A stretch of DNA of 64,000 bases from JACOXT01 sp964372855 (GTDB lineage: Bacteria > Patescibacteriota > Microgenomatia > Levybacterales > UBA12049), in NCBI GenBank assembly GCA_964372855.1, contig CAYJRY010000001.1, positions 21,573-85,572 of the forward strand. Direction: 5' to 3'. A program made the translations under genes and the position numbers. Shown piece after piece: positions 25,323 through 32,733 of the stretch. A model generated the notes under the pieces. That model was not told the origin of the DNA, did no database searches, and was given only the letters and a program-made list of their open reading frames with translations. The first letter of the stretch is position 1. Each line of letters begins with the position of its first letter.

Positions 25323-26386
25323 TATTTCCCTGCAACTTTTCTATACACTAGTATAGTATCATCTATTGTTTTTTTCCAATTGAACTTTCTTGCCCTAATT
25401 AAACCTTTCTTATAAAGAGACCCTTGAACAGACTCGCCTAAGAATACTTTCTTAATTCCACTGGCAATACTGTCAACATCATATGCATCAACAAAATATG
25501 CCGCGTCTCCCGCAACCTCAGCTAGCGATCCTTTTTTTGTAGTAACAACTGGGCACCCACAACTCATTGCTTCTAAAATTGGCAAACCAAAACCTTCATA
25601 TAGGCTTGGCATTGTAAAAACCGTTGCTATGTTATATAAAGTTACCAAATCTTCTTGAGGGATAAAGCCTAATATAAAAATATTTTTGTCATTTGCTGTT
25701 AACGTCCTCACTTTTGCGAGATCCTGATTCCAGGGATTTTTTATTTCTATATCTTTTTCATCTAAAGCATGTCCCACCATTACCAATGGAATATCAATCT
25801 TTTTTATTGCCTCAATTAATCTTGGTAAGTTTTTATTCCATGTTACATCTCCAACATATAATGCAAACTTATTCGGTAAATTGTATTTTTTTCTAAAAAT
25901 TTGATCTTTGACATTTGAAATTTTATTTTTTTTAAATTCTTCTGAAGCGGCAAGGTAAACAACATGTGTCTTTTCATCCTTAATATCTGTAAAATTAATA
26001 ATATCTTTTTTTGAGGACTGCGAATCTGTTATAATTGCTTTTGCTGAATTTAATGACATTTTCTGTAAATTCCATTTAATTTTTCCCCTGATTCCCGATG
26101 GAAAATATTTTTTAAAAACTAAAGGAGTTAAGTCATGAACTGTTACAATTGTTTTATGTTTTTTTAAGAAAGGTAGAGTTAAAAAAAACGGTTCAAAATA
26201 AGGATAATGAACTATGTCGGTATTTTCGGGTATTTTTTGTTCTCGAGTAAAAAAAGTATACTTATTTTCGGGATAATATTGCAAAAGGAACTTTTTTAAA
26301 TTTTTAATATAAAAACCTGTACCCCTAACTCTGTGAGCAAGAAGGTTTTCACTTTGAATAGGAGAAACATCAATCGCGATATTCAC
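25322..26386 (-). CDS. Glycosyltransferase family 4, mannosyltransferase-like
   Basis: A 354-residue GT4. RVRGTGFYIKNL (19-30) is the acceptor loop, VTVHDLTPLVF (81-91) a common GT4 motif, FALYVGDVTWNKN begins the donor domain, and MPSLYEGFGLPILEAMSCG (259-277) contains E264 and E272 of the E-x7-E donor site. This pattern is frequent in mannosyltransferases. The start is GTG at 26386, 7 nt after an extended -10 box. A deleted copy of this gene remains at 30887-31168. It heads the operon running down to 18318 or beyond. Confidence 0.87.
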   Translation of the reverse strand: MNIAIDVSPIQSENLLAHRVRGTGFYIKNLKKFLLQYYPENKYTFFTREQKIPENTDIVHYPYFEPFFLTLPFLKKHKTIVTVHDLTPLVFKKYFPSGIRGKIKWNLQKMSLNSAKAIITDSQSSKKDIINFTDIKDEKTHVVYLAASEEFKKNKISNVKDQIFRKKYNLPNKFALYVGDVTWNKNLPRLIEAIKKIDIPLVMVGHALDEKDIEIKNPWNQDLAKVRTLTANDKNIFILGFIPQEDLVTLYNIATVFTMPSLYEGFGLPILEAMSCGCPVVTTKKGSLAEVAGDAAYFVDAYDVDSIASGIKKVFLGESVQGSLYKKGLIRARKFNWKKTIDDTILVYRKVAGK

Positions 26387-26393
26387 AAATTTT

Positions 26394-26402
26394 ATTCTAT
26401 CA
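26394..26402 (-). promoter_or_regulatory. Extended -10 promoter for the GT4-flippase operon, probably leaderless
   Basis: TGA precedes TAGAAT (26394-26399) on the minus strand, and only AAAATTT separates it from the GTG start at 26386. The 7-nt distance equals that at 1163 and 12290. No -35 hexamer is apparent. The upstream intrinsic terminator at 26471-26498 fits a new transcription unit here. Confidence 0.5.
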
Positions 26403-26470
26403 AAAAACTAAGCTTTGTGTCTTGTTATTATAAGTATCGTTGAATAGACGAGAATTTATCCTGCACCTTT

Positions 26471-26498
26471 TAAAACCCCGCAACTTGATGCGTGGGTT
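26471..26498 (-). terminator. Intrinsic terminator of the 28239/26506 transcript
   Basis: On the minus strand AACCC(A)CGCA (26498-26489) can pair with TGCGGGGTT (26482-26474) across a TCAAGT loop. The stem is nine pairs with one bulged base, and the right arm runs straight into TTTTAAAA. It lies just below the stop of the PF10131-like gene and above the promoter of the next operon. It is one of very few terminator-like structures seen in the window. Confidence 0.6.
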
Positions 26499-26505
26499 AG
26501 CATCG

Positions 26506-28239
26506 TTATTTTTTCGCGTGAGTCAATCCCGCACCTATTCGGTGCGGGATCAATATTCCACGAAAAAAAGGTGCTGGATTTATTTTGTATAAGAAGACGA
26601 TAAGGATGCCTAAGGAAAATAAAGTGATATAAGTACTTACCTTCCTTACAAATGTGTCATTGAATTTAATCTCAACTAAATTTAGTCCTTTTTGTATTTT
26701 GAAGGTAAAAAGTCCATTTTTGGTTGCTTGAGCTTTTGTTTCTTTGTTATTCACATATACTACCCAATTAGGAAAATAGGCTGTGTTTACTTGCATCAAT
26801 GATTGCTCAGCTGCTTCTACTTCAAACCTATAATAAGTACTCTTGATTGTATGGCTTTTTATTTTGCCCTCTCCTTTTAAAAACTCAATTTTTGAGTTTT
26901 GACTTTTAAGTTTGGTATCAAAAATAACAGTGTTAAAAACATTTCCAGGACTATTGGTTCCGTGAATAAAGTTAGATCGGCTAATGTAATAATTATCATC
27001 TCTATAATGATAATAAGCTGGGTTTGTATATCCTATCCCAAAAAAGAAAGAAGTCAAAATCAATACTATCCCCAACAACTTACTTTTCCAAAAATAAATA
27101 ACTCCTCCGCTTAAAAACGAAGAAATAAGTATCTCAAGACTTAAAAATCTCCAAGGAAATTGAAAATAGTTCATAAAAATAACTGACTGCCAGATTGGTG
27201 CAGAACTCTTAAGCATCAGAAATAAAATAAAGAAAAACCAAGCCAAAAAAAAGATAAGTATGCCCATCTGTTTCATCCCAAGCGACCCCAAGAATATATG
27301 CAGCCTCAAGTCAGCGAGATTGGTTCTCCCGATTTTCACAATGACTAACATTAAACACATAATTACCACTAATAAATTTGCTATCCCTATCTGGAATGAC
27401 ATTTGATTTGAAATATTTTCTCCAGAAAACCCAGAACCCCAAGAAGGAATAATAAGTTGATAAAAATCTGGAAAATGCCTTGAAACATCAAATATTTCAA
27501 GACCTCTTACGTAATCTCTCTCCAGTATCGCAGGCAACCAAAAAACAGTTGACAAACCAAGACCTAAAAGTATTAAGTATAAAGCATTAAGTATTAGGTA
27601 TTTTTTATTTTGTTCTTTACTAATCAGGTATACAACATATGATAGGGCAAAAATGAAAAACATGAGAGCTAATATGTTGTGGGAGAATATAATTAAGGCC
27701 AAAAATATAGATGATAATATAAAAAAAGAATATTTTCTTTCTCTTATAAAATTAGCTATTGACCATAAAAACGCTGGAAAAAGTGCTAATGACCAAGCTT
27801 CCCCTACTGAACCTCTAATATAAATATCTAAAAAATGATACGGCGAATATGTATAAAATACTGAAGAAACAATTCCTCCATTTACACCCCAAAAGTTTTT
27901 TGTCCACAAATAACAAAATACTGCTCCTATAATTAATGATAAAAACATTTCTAATTTAAATATATCTATAAAACTTAAATTAAAAAATCTAAAAAAAGTA
28001 GCTATATAATTGGGTAATGGATAAACATAATTAAAAAGAGGAACTCCAAATCCATTATTCAAATCGGGTGCCCAACGAGGATATAAATTACCATCCAAAA
28101 AAGTTTTGTTGAATTGATAAAATCTTACTATATGATATTCTCCATCATGAGTCGGAGGCAAACCTTTGTGAAGTAGTGGTAATCCAGAAACGATAGCGAA
28201 AATAATAACAATAATTATCGGGTAAATATTTTTAACCAT
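26506..28239 (-). CDS. PF10131-like membrane glycosyltransferase (6-pyruvoyl-tetrahydropterin synthase-related membrane protein)
   Basis: A 577-residue protein with about 12 hydrophobic segments. GLPPTHDGEYHIVRFYQF (first exoplasmic loop, acidic D-G-E/D site), YPRWAPDLNNGFG, YPLPNYI and RGSVGEAW match the PF10131 group, a GT-C-like family. An exoplasmic beta domain near the end (YFPNWVVYVNNKE) is shared with YfhO-like proteins. The paralogue at 39771-41426 has the same blocks. The last helix is followed by a tail encoded by a palindromic element (26526-26550), so the natural C-terminus may have been altered. It overlaps the upstream GT-C gene by 25 bp. Substrate unknown. Confidence 0.8.
   Translation of the reverse strand: MVKNIYPIIIVIIFAIVSGLPLLHKGLPPTHDGEYHIVRFYQFNKTFLDGNLYPRWAPDLNNGFGVPLFNYVYPLPNYIATFFRFFNLSFIDIFKLEMFLSLIIGAVFCYLWTKNFWGVNGGIVSSVFYTYSPYHFLDIYIRGSVGEAWSLALFPAFLWSIANFIRERKYSFFILSSIFLALIIFSHNILALMFFIFALSYVVYLISKEQNKKYLILNALYLILLGLGLSTVFWLPAILERDYVRGLEIFDVSRHFPDFYQLIIPSWGSGFSGENISNQMSFQIGIANLLVVIMCLMLVIVKIGRTNLADLRLHIFLGSLGMKQMGILIFFLAWFFFILFLMLKSSAPIWQSVIFMNYFQFPWRFLSLEILISSFLSGGVIYFWKSKLLGIVLILTSFFFGIGYTNPAYYHYRDDNYYISRSNFIHGTNSPGNVFNTVIFDTKLKSQNSKIEFLKGEGKIKSHTIKSTYYRFEVEAAEQSLMQVNTAYFPNWVVYVNNKETKAQATKNGLFTFKIQKGLNLVEIKFNDTFVRKVSTYITLFSLGILIVFLYKINPAPFFRGILIPHRIGAGLTHAKK
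26526..26550. repeat. Perfect palindromic element inside the 3' end of a gene
   Basis: Arms ATCCCGCACC and GGTGCGGGAT are perfectly complementary (10 bp) around a TATTC loop. Further out, minus-strand TTTTTTCGTG and CGCGAAAAAA can extend the pairing. The GC-rich arms stand out in AT-rich surroundings and code for the last residues of the PF10131-like protein. No T-run follows directly, so it is not a simple terminator; it looks like a small repetitive palindromic element. Confidence 0.6.
26890..26917. repeat. Heptanucleotide repeat inside the PF10131-like gene
   Basis: Consecutive seven-base units TTTTGAG, TTTTGAC, TTTTAAG, TTTGGTA. They encode part of an exoplasmic loop (KLKSQNSKIEF) and keep the reading frame. 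Same family as the repeats at 27568, 29865, 46198, 47867, 60350 and 62745. Confidence 0.5.
27568..27602. repeat. Heptanucleotide repeat, five units, inside the PF10131-like gene
   Basis: AAGTATT, AAGTATA, AAGCATT, AAGTATT, AGGTATT follow one another without gaps. The stretch codes for KYLILNALYLILL at the start of a membrane helix. A weaker version occurs at the same place in the paralogue (about 40760). Confidence 0.55.
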
Positions 28240-29351
28240 AACTTTTCTTTGAAAAGATAGAAAAATACTACTCCAAGTGGAAAAATAAATGTTAATATTG
28301 TTTTTATAATAGAAGTCTTATCGTCATATATCCCCGTTAGCATGAAAGGTATATATCTAAGAAGTAGTCCAAGACTAAGCGATATGGATATAGCTAATAA
28401 AAACTTTCTTTGTGGGATAAGAAATGAAAATGACAAAAACCATATTGCATACCAAGGATATATTTCCTCTCTAAGTGGAGACATTAGAAATCCAAAAAAC
28501 ATTGCTAATGCCGAATAAAAATATACTTTTCCCCAATTAATAGATTCATTCTTCAATTTTTTAAAAAATACATAAACAAAAATAGGCAAAAGAACAATAG
28601 TTGCATATTTTATAAAAACTGACAATAAAAAAAATAAAACTGATAATTTAATTTTATTTTTCATTAGTAAAATGAAAGATAATAGTGCAAAAAAAATCAT
28701 TACTATGTCATTATGGCCACTAACTAAAGTTTCTAAGACTACAAGAGGATTAAATGCAAATAGTCCAATGGATACTAATCTATTTGTCATTTTCCAAATA
28801 AGAAAAATGGTGCCAATATAAAATAAGGAAATAAGTAATTTAAAATTGAAAAGAATAAGTATAAAATTACTAAAACCAAACAAAAATGGAATCCCAGACA
28901 TTAAAATCCAACTTGGTCCGTACAACGCGATTTTATTTGCTGCATGAGTAAAAGAAAGTAAAGGATCTCCAACAAATTCAATCGGCATAATAATATATGG
29001 ATTTTCCTGATAAAAAAATAAAACCTTTGAGGTAGCTATATAATTAAAAATATCATATGAAAGCATTGCAGGATATGAAAATAATAATATTAAAGCGGTT
29101 ATTAAGATAATTAATCCGAATTTTTTAGAGCTAAAGTAATTGTTCTTAATATATTTAAGAAATAAAAAATAAAATAAAAAACTTAAAAAAACAGTTAAAA
29201 TGTAAATTATTGTTGTCTCCAATCTATGCTTATATGAGAAACCAGAATAAATATTTTGTAGGTAACTAAAATTAGGATCTATAAATAAATAAGAACAAAT
29301 AGCCACAAAAATTAGAAAAACAAAATAAAAAACAATTAAAAATTTTTTCAC
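28215..29351 (-). CDS. GT-C membrane glycosyltransferase (GT87/MptA-like)
   Basis: A 378-residue protein with about ten membrane helices. The exoplasmic pattern SYDIFNYIATSKVLFFYQENPY with a following YGPSW, then SGHNDIVMIFFALL and FIKYATIVLLPIF, resembles the GT87/alpha-mannosyltransferase (MptA/PimE-like) GT-C group, which uses polyprenyl-phosphate-mannose. Start is GTG at 29351, overlapping the TGA of the DUF5667-like gene. The same pair (DUF5667-like then this gene) exists at 35567-36346, where this partner is a remnant. The sugar is unproven. Confidence 0.75.
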   Translation of the reverse strand: MKKFLIVFYFVFLIFVAICSYLFIDPNFSYLQNIYSGFSYKHRLETTIIYILTVFLSFLFYFLFLKYIKNNYFSSKKFGLIILITALILLFSYPAMLSYDIFNYIATSKVLFFYQENPYIIMPIEFVGDPLLSFTHAANKIALYGPSWILMSGIPFLFGFSNFILILFNFKLLISLFYIGTIFLIWKMTNRLVSIGLFAFNPLVVLETLVSGHNDIVMIFFALLSFILLMKNKIKLSVLFFLLSVFIKYATIVLLPIFVYVFFKKLKNESINWGKVYFYSALAMFFGFLMSPLREEIYPWYAIWFLSFSFLIPQRKFLLAISISLSLGLLLRYIPFMLTGIYDDKTSIIKTILTFIFPLGVVFFYLFKEKLWLKIFTR

Positions 29352-29866
29352 AATACTCTTTTTCTAATATTAATAGCACTATCAATTGATTTAGCTAAAT
29401 CAAGAAATATGGATGAGCTTTTCTCGGGTTCCCAATTAAATGTTTTTGGAATTTCTTCTAAACTTCTAAGAACTTCTCTGTGTTTTATCTCCGCTTCTTT
29501 AAGAAATAATTTATTATGGGAAATATCTTTTTTTTGATCGGCCTTTATATAATGTATAGTTTTAAGAAAATAAGAATCTGATTTTTTAAGAGCACTGATT
29601 CCAAGCAAATACTGTCTGTATTCAAAGAGAGTTTTTGCCTCAACTAAATATTTATCTGAGTACTTCAGATTATATTTAAACTGCCCTAAATCACCAAAAT
29701 ACCAAAACTTGGATATTTTTTCCCAAATAAGTTTTATTGTATATAACTTACTTCCTGGCATACCTGATGGATACGGAAGCACGTAGTTTGATTCTGCAAG
29801 GCTGATGTTACTGAAAAATATTAAGAGGAACAATGTGGGCATCAGTACCCAAAAACATCTTATCAT
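29348..29866 (-). CDS. Exported DUF5667-like protein
   Basis: Annotated from ATG 29866, which overlaps the galE TGA as ATGA; a longer frame to 29908 would begin in the heptanucleotide repeat. The 172-residue product has a signal peptide (hydrophobic IRCFWVLMPTLFLLIFF, then SLAES), and a mature part starting with YVLPYPSGMPGSKLYTIKLIW, rich in helices with LVEAKTLFEYRQYLLGISALKKSD. It is about half identical to the protein at 35831-36346 and related to 5273-5872. No enzyme motif is present; a structural or partner role beside the GT-C enzyme encoded next to it is inferred only from the repeated gene order. Confidence 0.7.
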   Translation of the reverse strand: MIRCFWVLMPTLFLLIFFSNISLAESNYVLPYPSGMPGSKLYTIKLIWEKISKFWYFGDLGQFKYNLKYSDKYLVEAKTLFEYRQYLLGISALKKSDSYFLKTIHYIKADQKKDISHNKLFLKEAEIKHREVLRSLEEIPKTFNWEPEKSSSIFLDLAKSIDSAINIRKRVL

Positions 29867-30861
29867 TTTGAATTTTGAATTTTGAATTTTGAATTTTTTG
29901 TGTGCCATTCAAATGCAGTTGCAACAATAGTTTCAAGATCAGAATATCGAGGTTCAAATCCAATCTCCTTCTGAATCTTTTTTGCGTCAGCTATTAGAGC
30001 TTCTGCGTCACCACTTCTCCTACTTTTTACTTTAACCTTTAGCGTTTTTCCTGAAACTTTTTCGACCATTTCTATTACTTCTTTATTCGAATAACCTATT
30101 CCTGTCCCAATATTATAATAAAATCCCCCCTTATCTCGATTAATTTTATCAAGAGCCAAAATATGGCCCTCAATAAGATCTATGACATGTATATAATCTC
30201 TTATGCAAGACCCATCGTAAGTATTATAATTAGATCCATATAAATTAAATTCAGTGTCATTTATAGCTGCATCTATTGCCAATGGAATAATATGTGTTTC
30301 AGGATTATGCAATTCTCCTAATTTACCATCGAAAGAAGCCCCTCCCGCATTAAAATATCTTAGACTTACGAAACTTAGCCCTACATTATTTTGAAAATAA
30401 CTTAACATTTTCTCAACTTCAAGCTTGTTTTCTCCATAAGGACTAGTTGGATTTTTCGGGTGATCCTCAGGAATTGGTATTTTAATAGGATTACCGTAAA
30501 CCGCGGCTGATGATGAAAAAATTAGTTTATCTATATTTCCTTTTCCAATCATTGTTTCGACAAGATTTTTTGTTCCTGTTACGTTATTCTCATAATATTT
30601 CTGCGGATCTTTTGTTGATTCTTCAACGGAAATGTAACCAGCAAAATGCATTACAGCATCAATTATTTCATCTTGAAATAAATTCTCAAGAGTTGCTTCA
30701 TCTTTAATATCGCCACTTACAAATTTTGCCCTGTCGTCAATAGCTTTTTTATATCCTCTCTCCAAACTGTCAAAAACAACAACCTTATTATCTAGATCAA
30801 GAAGTCGCTTAGTCATAAAACTTCCAATATATCCTGCTCCTCCTGTAACAAGTATTTTCAT
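29863..30861 (-). CDS. galE: UDP-glucose 4-epimerase
   Basis: Annotated from ATG 30861, which directly precedes KILVTGGAGYIGS; the upstream 25 codons of the open frame look non-coding. The 332-residue enzyme has TGGAGYIGS near the start, SSSAAVYGNP (catalytic Ser region), YGENK (active-site Tyr and Lys), and RYFNAGGAS, all typical of GalE. It interconverts UDP-glucose and UDP-galactose. The last residues (FKIQNSK) are coded by a heptanucleotide repeat. It sits between the two copies of a duplicated four-gene block. Confidence 0.88.
   Translation of the reverse strand: MKILVTGGAGYIGSFMTKRLLDLDNKVVVFDSLERGYKKAIDDRAKFVSGDIKDEATLENLFQDEIIDAVMHFAGYISVEESTKDPQKYYENNVTGTKNLVETMIGKGNIDKLIFSSSAAVYGNPIKIPIPEDHPKNPTSPYGENKLEVEKMLSYFQNNVGLSFVSLRYFNAGGASFDGKLGELHNPETHIIPLAIDAAINDTEFNLYGSNYNTYDGSCIRDYIHVIDLIEGHILALDKINRDKGGFYYNIGTGIGYSNKEVIEMVEKVSGKTLKVKVKSRRSGDAEALIADAKKIQKEIGFEPRYSDLETIVATAFEWHTKNSKFKIQNSK
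29865..29892. repeat. Perfect heptanucleotide repeat, four units
   Basis: ATTTTGA occurs four times in tandem with a partial fifth unit. It covers the end of galE and lies immediately before the start of the DUF5667-like gene, so it codes for the galE C-terminus. Lack of decay suggests recent expansion or conversion. Confidence 0.85.
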
Positions 30862-30886
30862 ATAAAAAATTCCCACATAATCGTAT

Positions 30887-31168
30887 CTATACCGATCCCG
30901 AATCGTTATAACTATGACACAATCCAAAATCTTCATATAAAGATGGCATTATAGATAGTGTTAGAAAAAGTGGTTCAAGATATGGATAATATACTATATC
31001 AATATTTTTGGGTAATTTTACTCCTCGAGTAATAAAAATGTTCTTATTATTTGGAAAATAATTTAATAGAGAGCTTTTTAAGTTTTCTATGTAAAACCCT
31101 GTTCCCCTTACCCTTTGCTGGATGTCTGTTGTATTATTTATAGGAGAAATATCCATTGCAATATTCAT
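30887..31168 (-). pseudogene. Deleted copy of the GT4 gene at 25322
   Basis: The frame starts MNIAMDISPI and runs RVRGTGFYIENL, like the intact GT4 gene, through about residue 71 (EPLFLTL). It then jumps directly to MPSLYEDFGLCH, which matches residues 259-269 of the intact protein, and ends soon after. About 185 codons, including most of both Rossmann domains, are missing. The start keeps a TATAAT (31175-31180) 6 nt before the ATG and a 6-bp inverted repeat CAACAA/TTGTTG (31181-31200). It cannot be an active transferase. Confidence 0.85.
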
Positions 31169-31186
31169 TTCCTTATTATACAACAA

Positions 31187-31334
31187 CTCTTGTATTGTTG
31201 CTTTATTCTATAAACAACTGCCCCCAAAGGAATTTAGATCTAAAATTCAAAACACTTCAGAAAGTAATTTCTGAGCATACAATAAAACCGAAGAGATGGA
31301 GATTATTTCTAGAAGACAGGTTTTAATTAAAGAT
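31187..31334 (-). other. Intergenic region after the GT-C gene at 31335
   Basis: This 148-bp gap holds the inverted repeat CAACAA/TTGTTG at the edge of the GT4 remnant, and a weak hairpin CAGAAA/TTTCTG (31258-31273) without a clear T-run. No gene was recognised. Confidence 0.4.
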
Positions 31335-32465
31335 TCACTTATGCTTTAAGTTAAATGCACTTAGACCAAGAAGAGGAATAAGAAAGGTAAAATACGCGTG
31401 AGTTGTCCATTGGCTTAGTACTAGATAAATAAACATAATTACTCCTGAGGCTACAAAAACTTTATTAAATGAATCAAATCTAAAATATCGAAATAAAAAA
31501 AATACTGTAGCAAGACTACCTATGGTTCTAACTCCCCACATTTGCTCTGTTGAAAAAGTAATATGTAACGTGTCTTTTAGAAAAACCCATATATTCCATC
31601 CCCATATTGTATGCCAGTTTGTCAATTCTATAAAAGAAATACTACGAAAAAATCCTTGAGGCGCAAATAAAATAAAAGGTCCTGAAACAATAATAATGGT
31701 CAATAAAAAATGAAAAATGTAGCGCTTGTTTGAAATTGGCAAAAGGTTTTTATTCTGGTAAATGTATGGAATAAAAAATAGCAGGTAAAAAAATACGTGG
31801 TGCTTGAAAGATGCTGCAAACCCTAAGATTATTGCGCTTAGAATAGCATAAAAACGGCTTTTATTATTAACCGAGTAAATAAATAGTATTATTGATAAAA
31901 GTAAAATAAATATTGTACTATTATCATTACTTCCATCAGCTGATAAATCGATTAAAAATGGCGTTAAAGACACAACAGCAAACAAAGGTAATATTTTCAT
32001 AGTTTTTAAAATCCTTCCGTAGATAAGTATCAAAACTGGCACAAAAGATGAAACAAGCATCTCAAAAAAACGCAAATCAATATTTAAAATATATGCGGGT
32101 AAATACCAAAAGAGGCTAAATGGCAAATAGGTAAAAGGGGTTAATCCACTTTGTGCCATAATCATTTCCTTATAGACATTTTTTCCATTAACGAAATAAC
32201 CAATATAATCACGAACTGCCATCAGAGCATCGGATCCATATGTGGAGGTATGATATTGAATTATTCTACCTAAAGTGCCAAAAATTAATAGATATAATAT
32301 GAGAGGGTAAAAAGATTTCTTAAAATGGAACAGTAGAATAAAAAGCGGCATTAAGGCAAGAGCTACAATAAAAAGCCAGTCAGCGCTATTGTGCACAATT
32401 AAAACAAAGCTGACAATAATTGTTGTCCAAAAAATCCACTCTTTATCGTTTTGATTTCTTCCCAT
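31335..32465 (-). CDS. GT-C membrane glycosyltransferase (GT87-like)
   Basis: A 376-residue protein with about ten hydrophobic segments. YGSDALMAVRDYIGYFVNGKNVYKE in the first exoplasmic loop (split here only by description) has the G-x-D...D...G-x-x-x-Y pattern of GT87-like enzymes, and LSADGSNDNST gives a second acidic loop. AASFKHHVFFYLLFF is a conserved-looking helix. Its promoter, with a perfect TATAAT (32487-32492), lies within the PF10131 remnant upstream. The family is assigned by topology and acidic loop only; sugar unknown. Confidence 0.65.
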   Translation of the reverse strand: MGRNQNDKEWIFWTTIIVSFVLIVHNSADWLFIVALALMPLFILLFHFKKSFYPLILYLLIFGTLGRIIQYHTSTYGSDALMAVRDYIGYFVNGKNVYKEMIMAQSGLTPFTYLPFSLFWYLPAYILNIDLRFFEMLVSSFVPVLILIYGRILKTMKILPLFAVVSLTPFLIDLSADGSNDNSTIFILLLSIILFIYSVNNKSRFYAILSAIILGFAASFKHHVFFYLLFFIPYIYQNKNLLPISNKRYIFHFLLTIIIVSGPFILFAPQGFFRSISFIELTNWHTIWGWNIWVFLKDTLHITFSTEQMWGVRTIGSLATVFFLFRYFRFDSFNKVFVASGVIMFIYLVLSQWTTHAYFTFLIPLLGLSAFNLKHK

Positions 32466-32474
32466 ATTTTTTGA

Positions 32475-32733
32475 TCAACAGACTATATTATAACATCGTA
32501 TACTGTAAAACACTATGAAATAAAGTGTTGCTTGAGATACAAATTTGGCCTTTGTTGTTATCGAAGTATCTTTAAACTTTACCTCGATTTGATGTTTGTC
32601 TGGAGTCTCGTTAAATTAAATTATCTTATCAGAATCTGATCCTGCTGTTAATTTTTTTGATCAATAAATACGTTCCATCCAGGAATATAAGCGATATTAA
32701 CTATTATATTTGATTTCGAAAAAAACAGAAACT
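32475..32733 (-). pseudogene. Remnant of a PF10131-like gene (C-terminal end)
   Basis: The 268-bp gap translates, right after the stop at 32734, into FLFFSKSNIIVNIAYIPGWN, VFIDQK, which matches the exoplasmic beta domain of the PF10131-like proteins (PGWNVFID in 39771-41426). A one-base slip at a seven-A tract moves the frame to KLTAGSDSDKII, a TAA, then FNETPDKHQIEVKFKDT, matching KGKHDILVKFSET of the same protein. So one frameshift and one stop codon interrupt an otherwise readable C-terminus; the first 80 percent of the gene is gone. It keeps the order of the duplicated block. Confidence 0.75.

Noticed and set aside
31258..31273. Hairpin CAGAAA/TTTCTG as terminator of the gene at 31335
   Set aside because: The stem is short and AT-rich, and no T-run follows directly.
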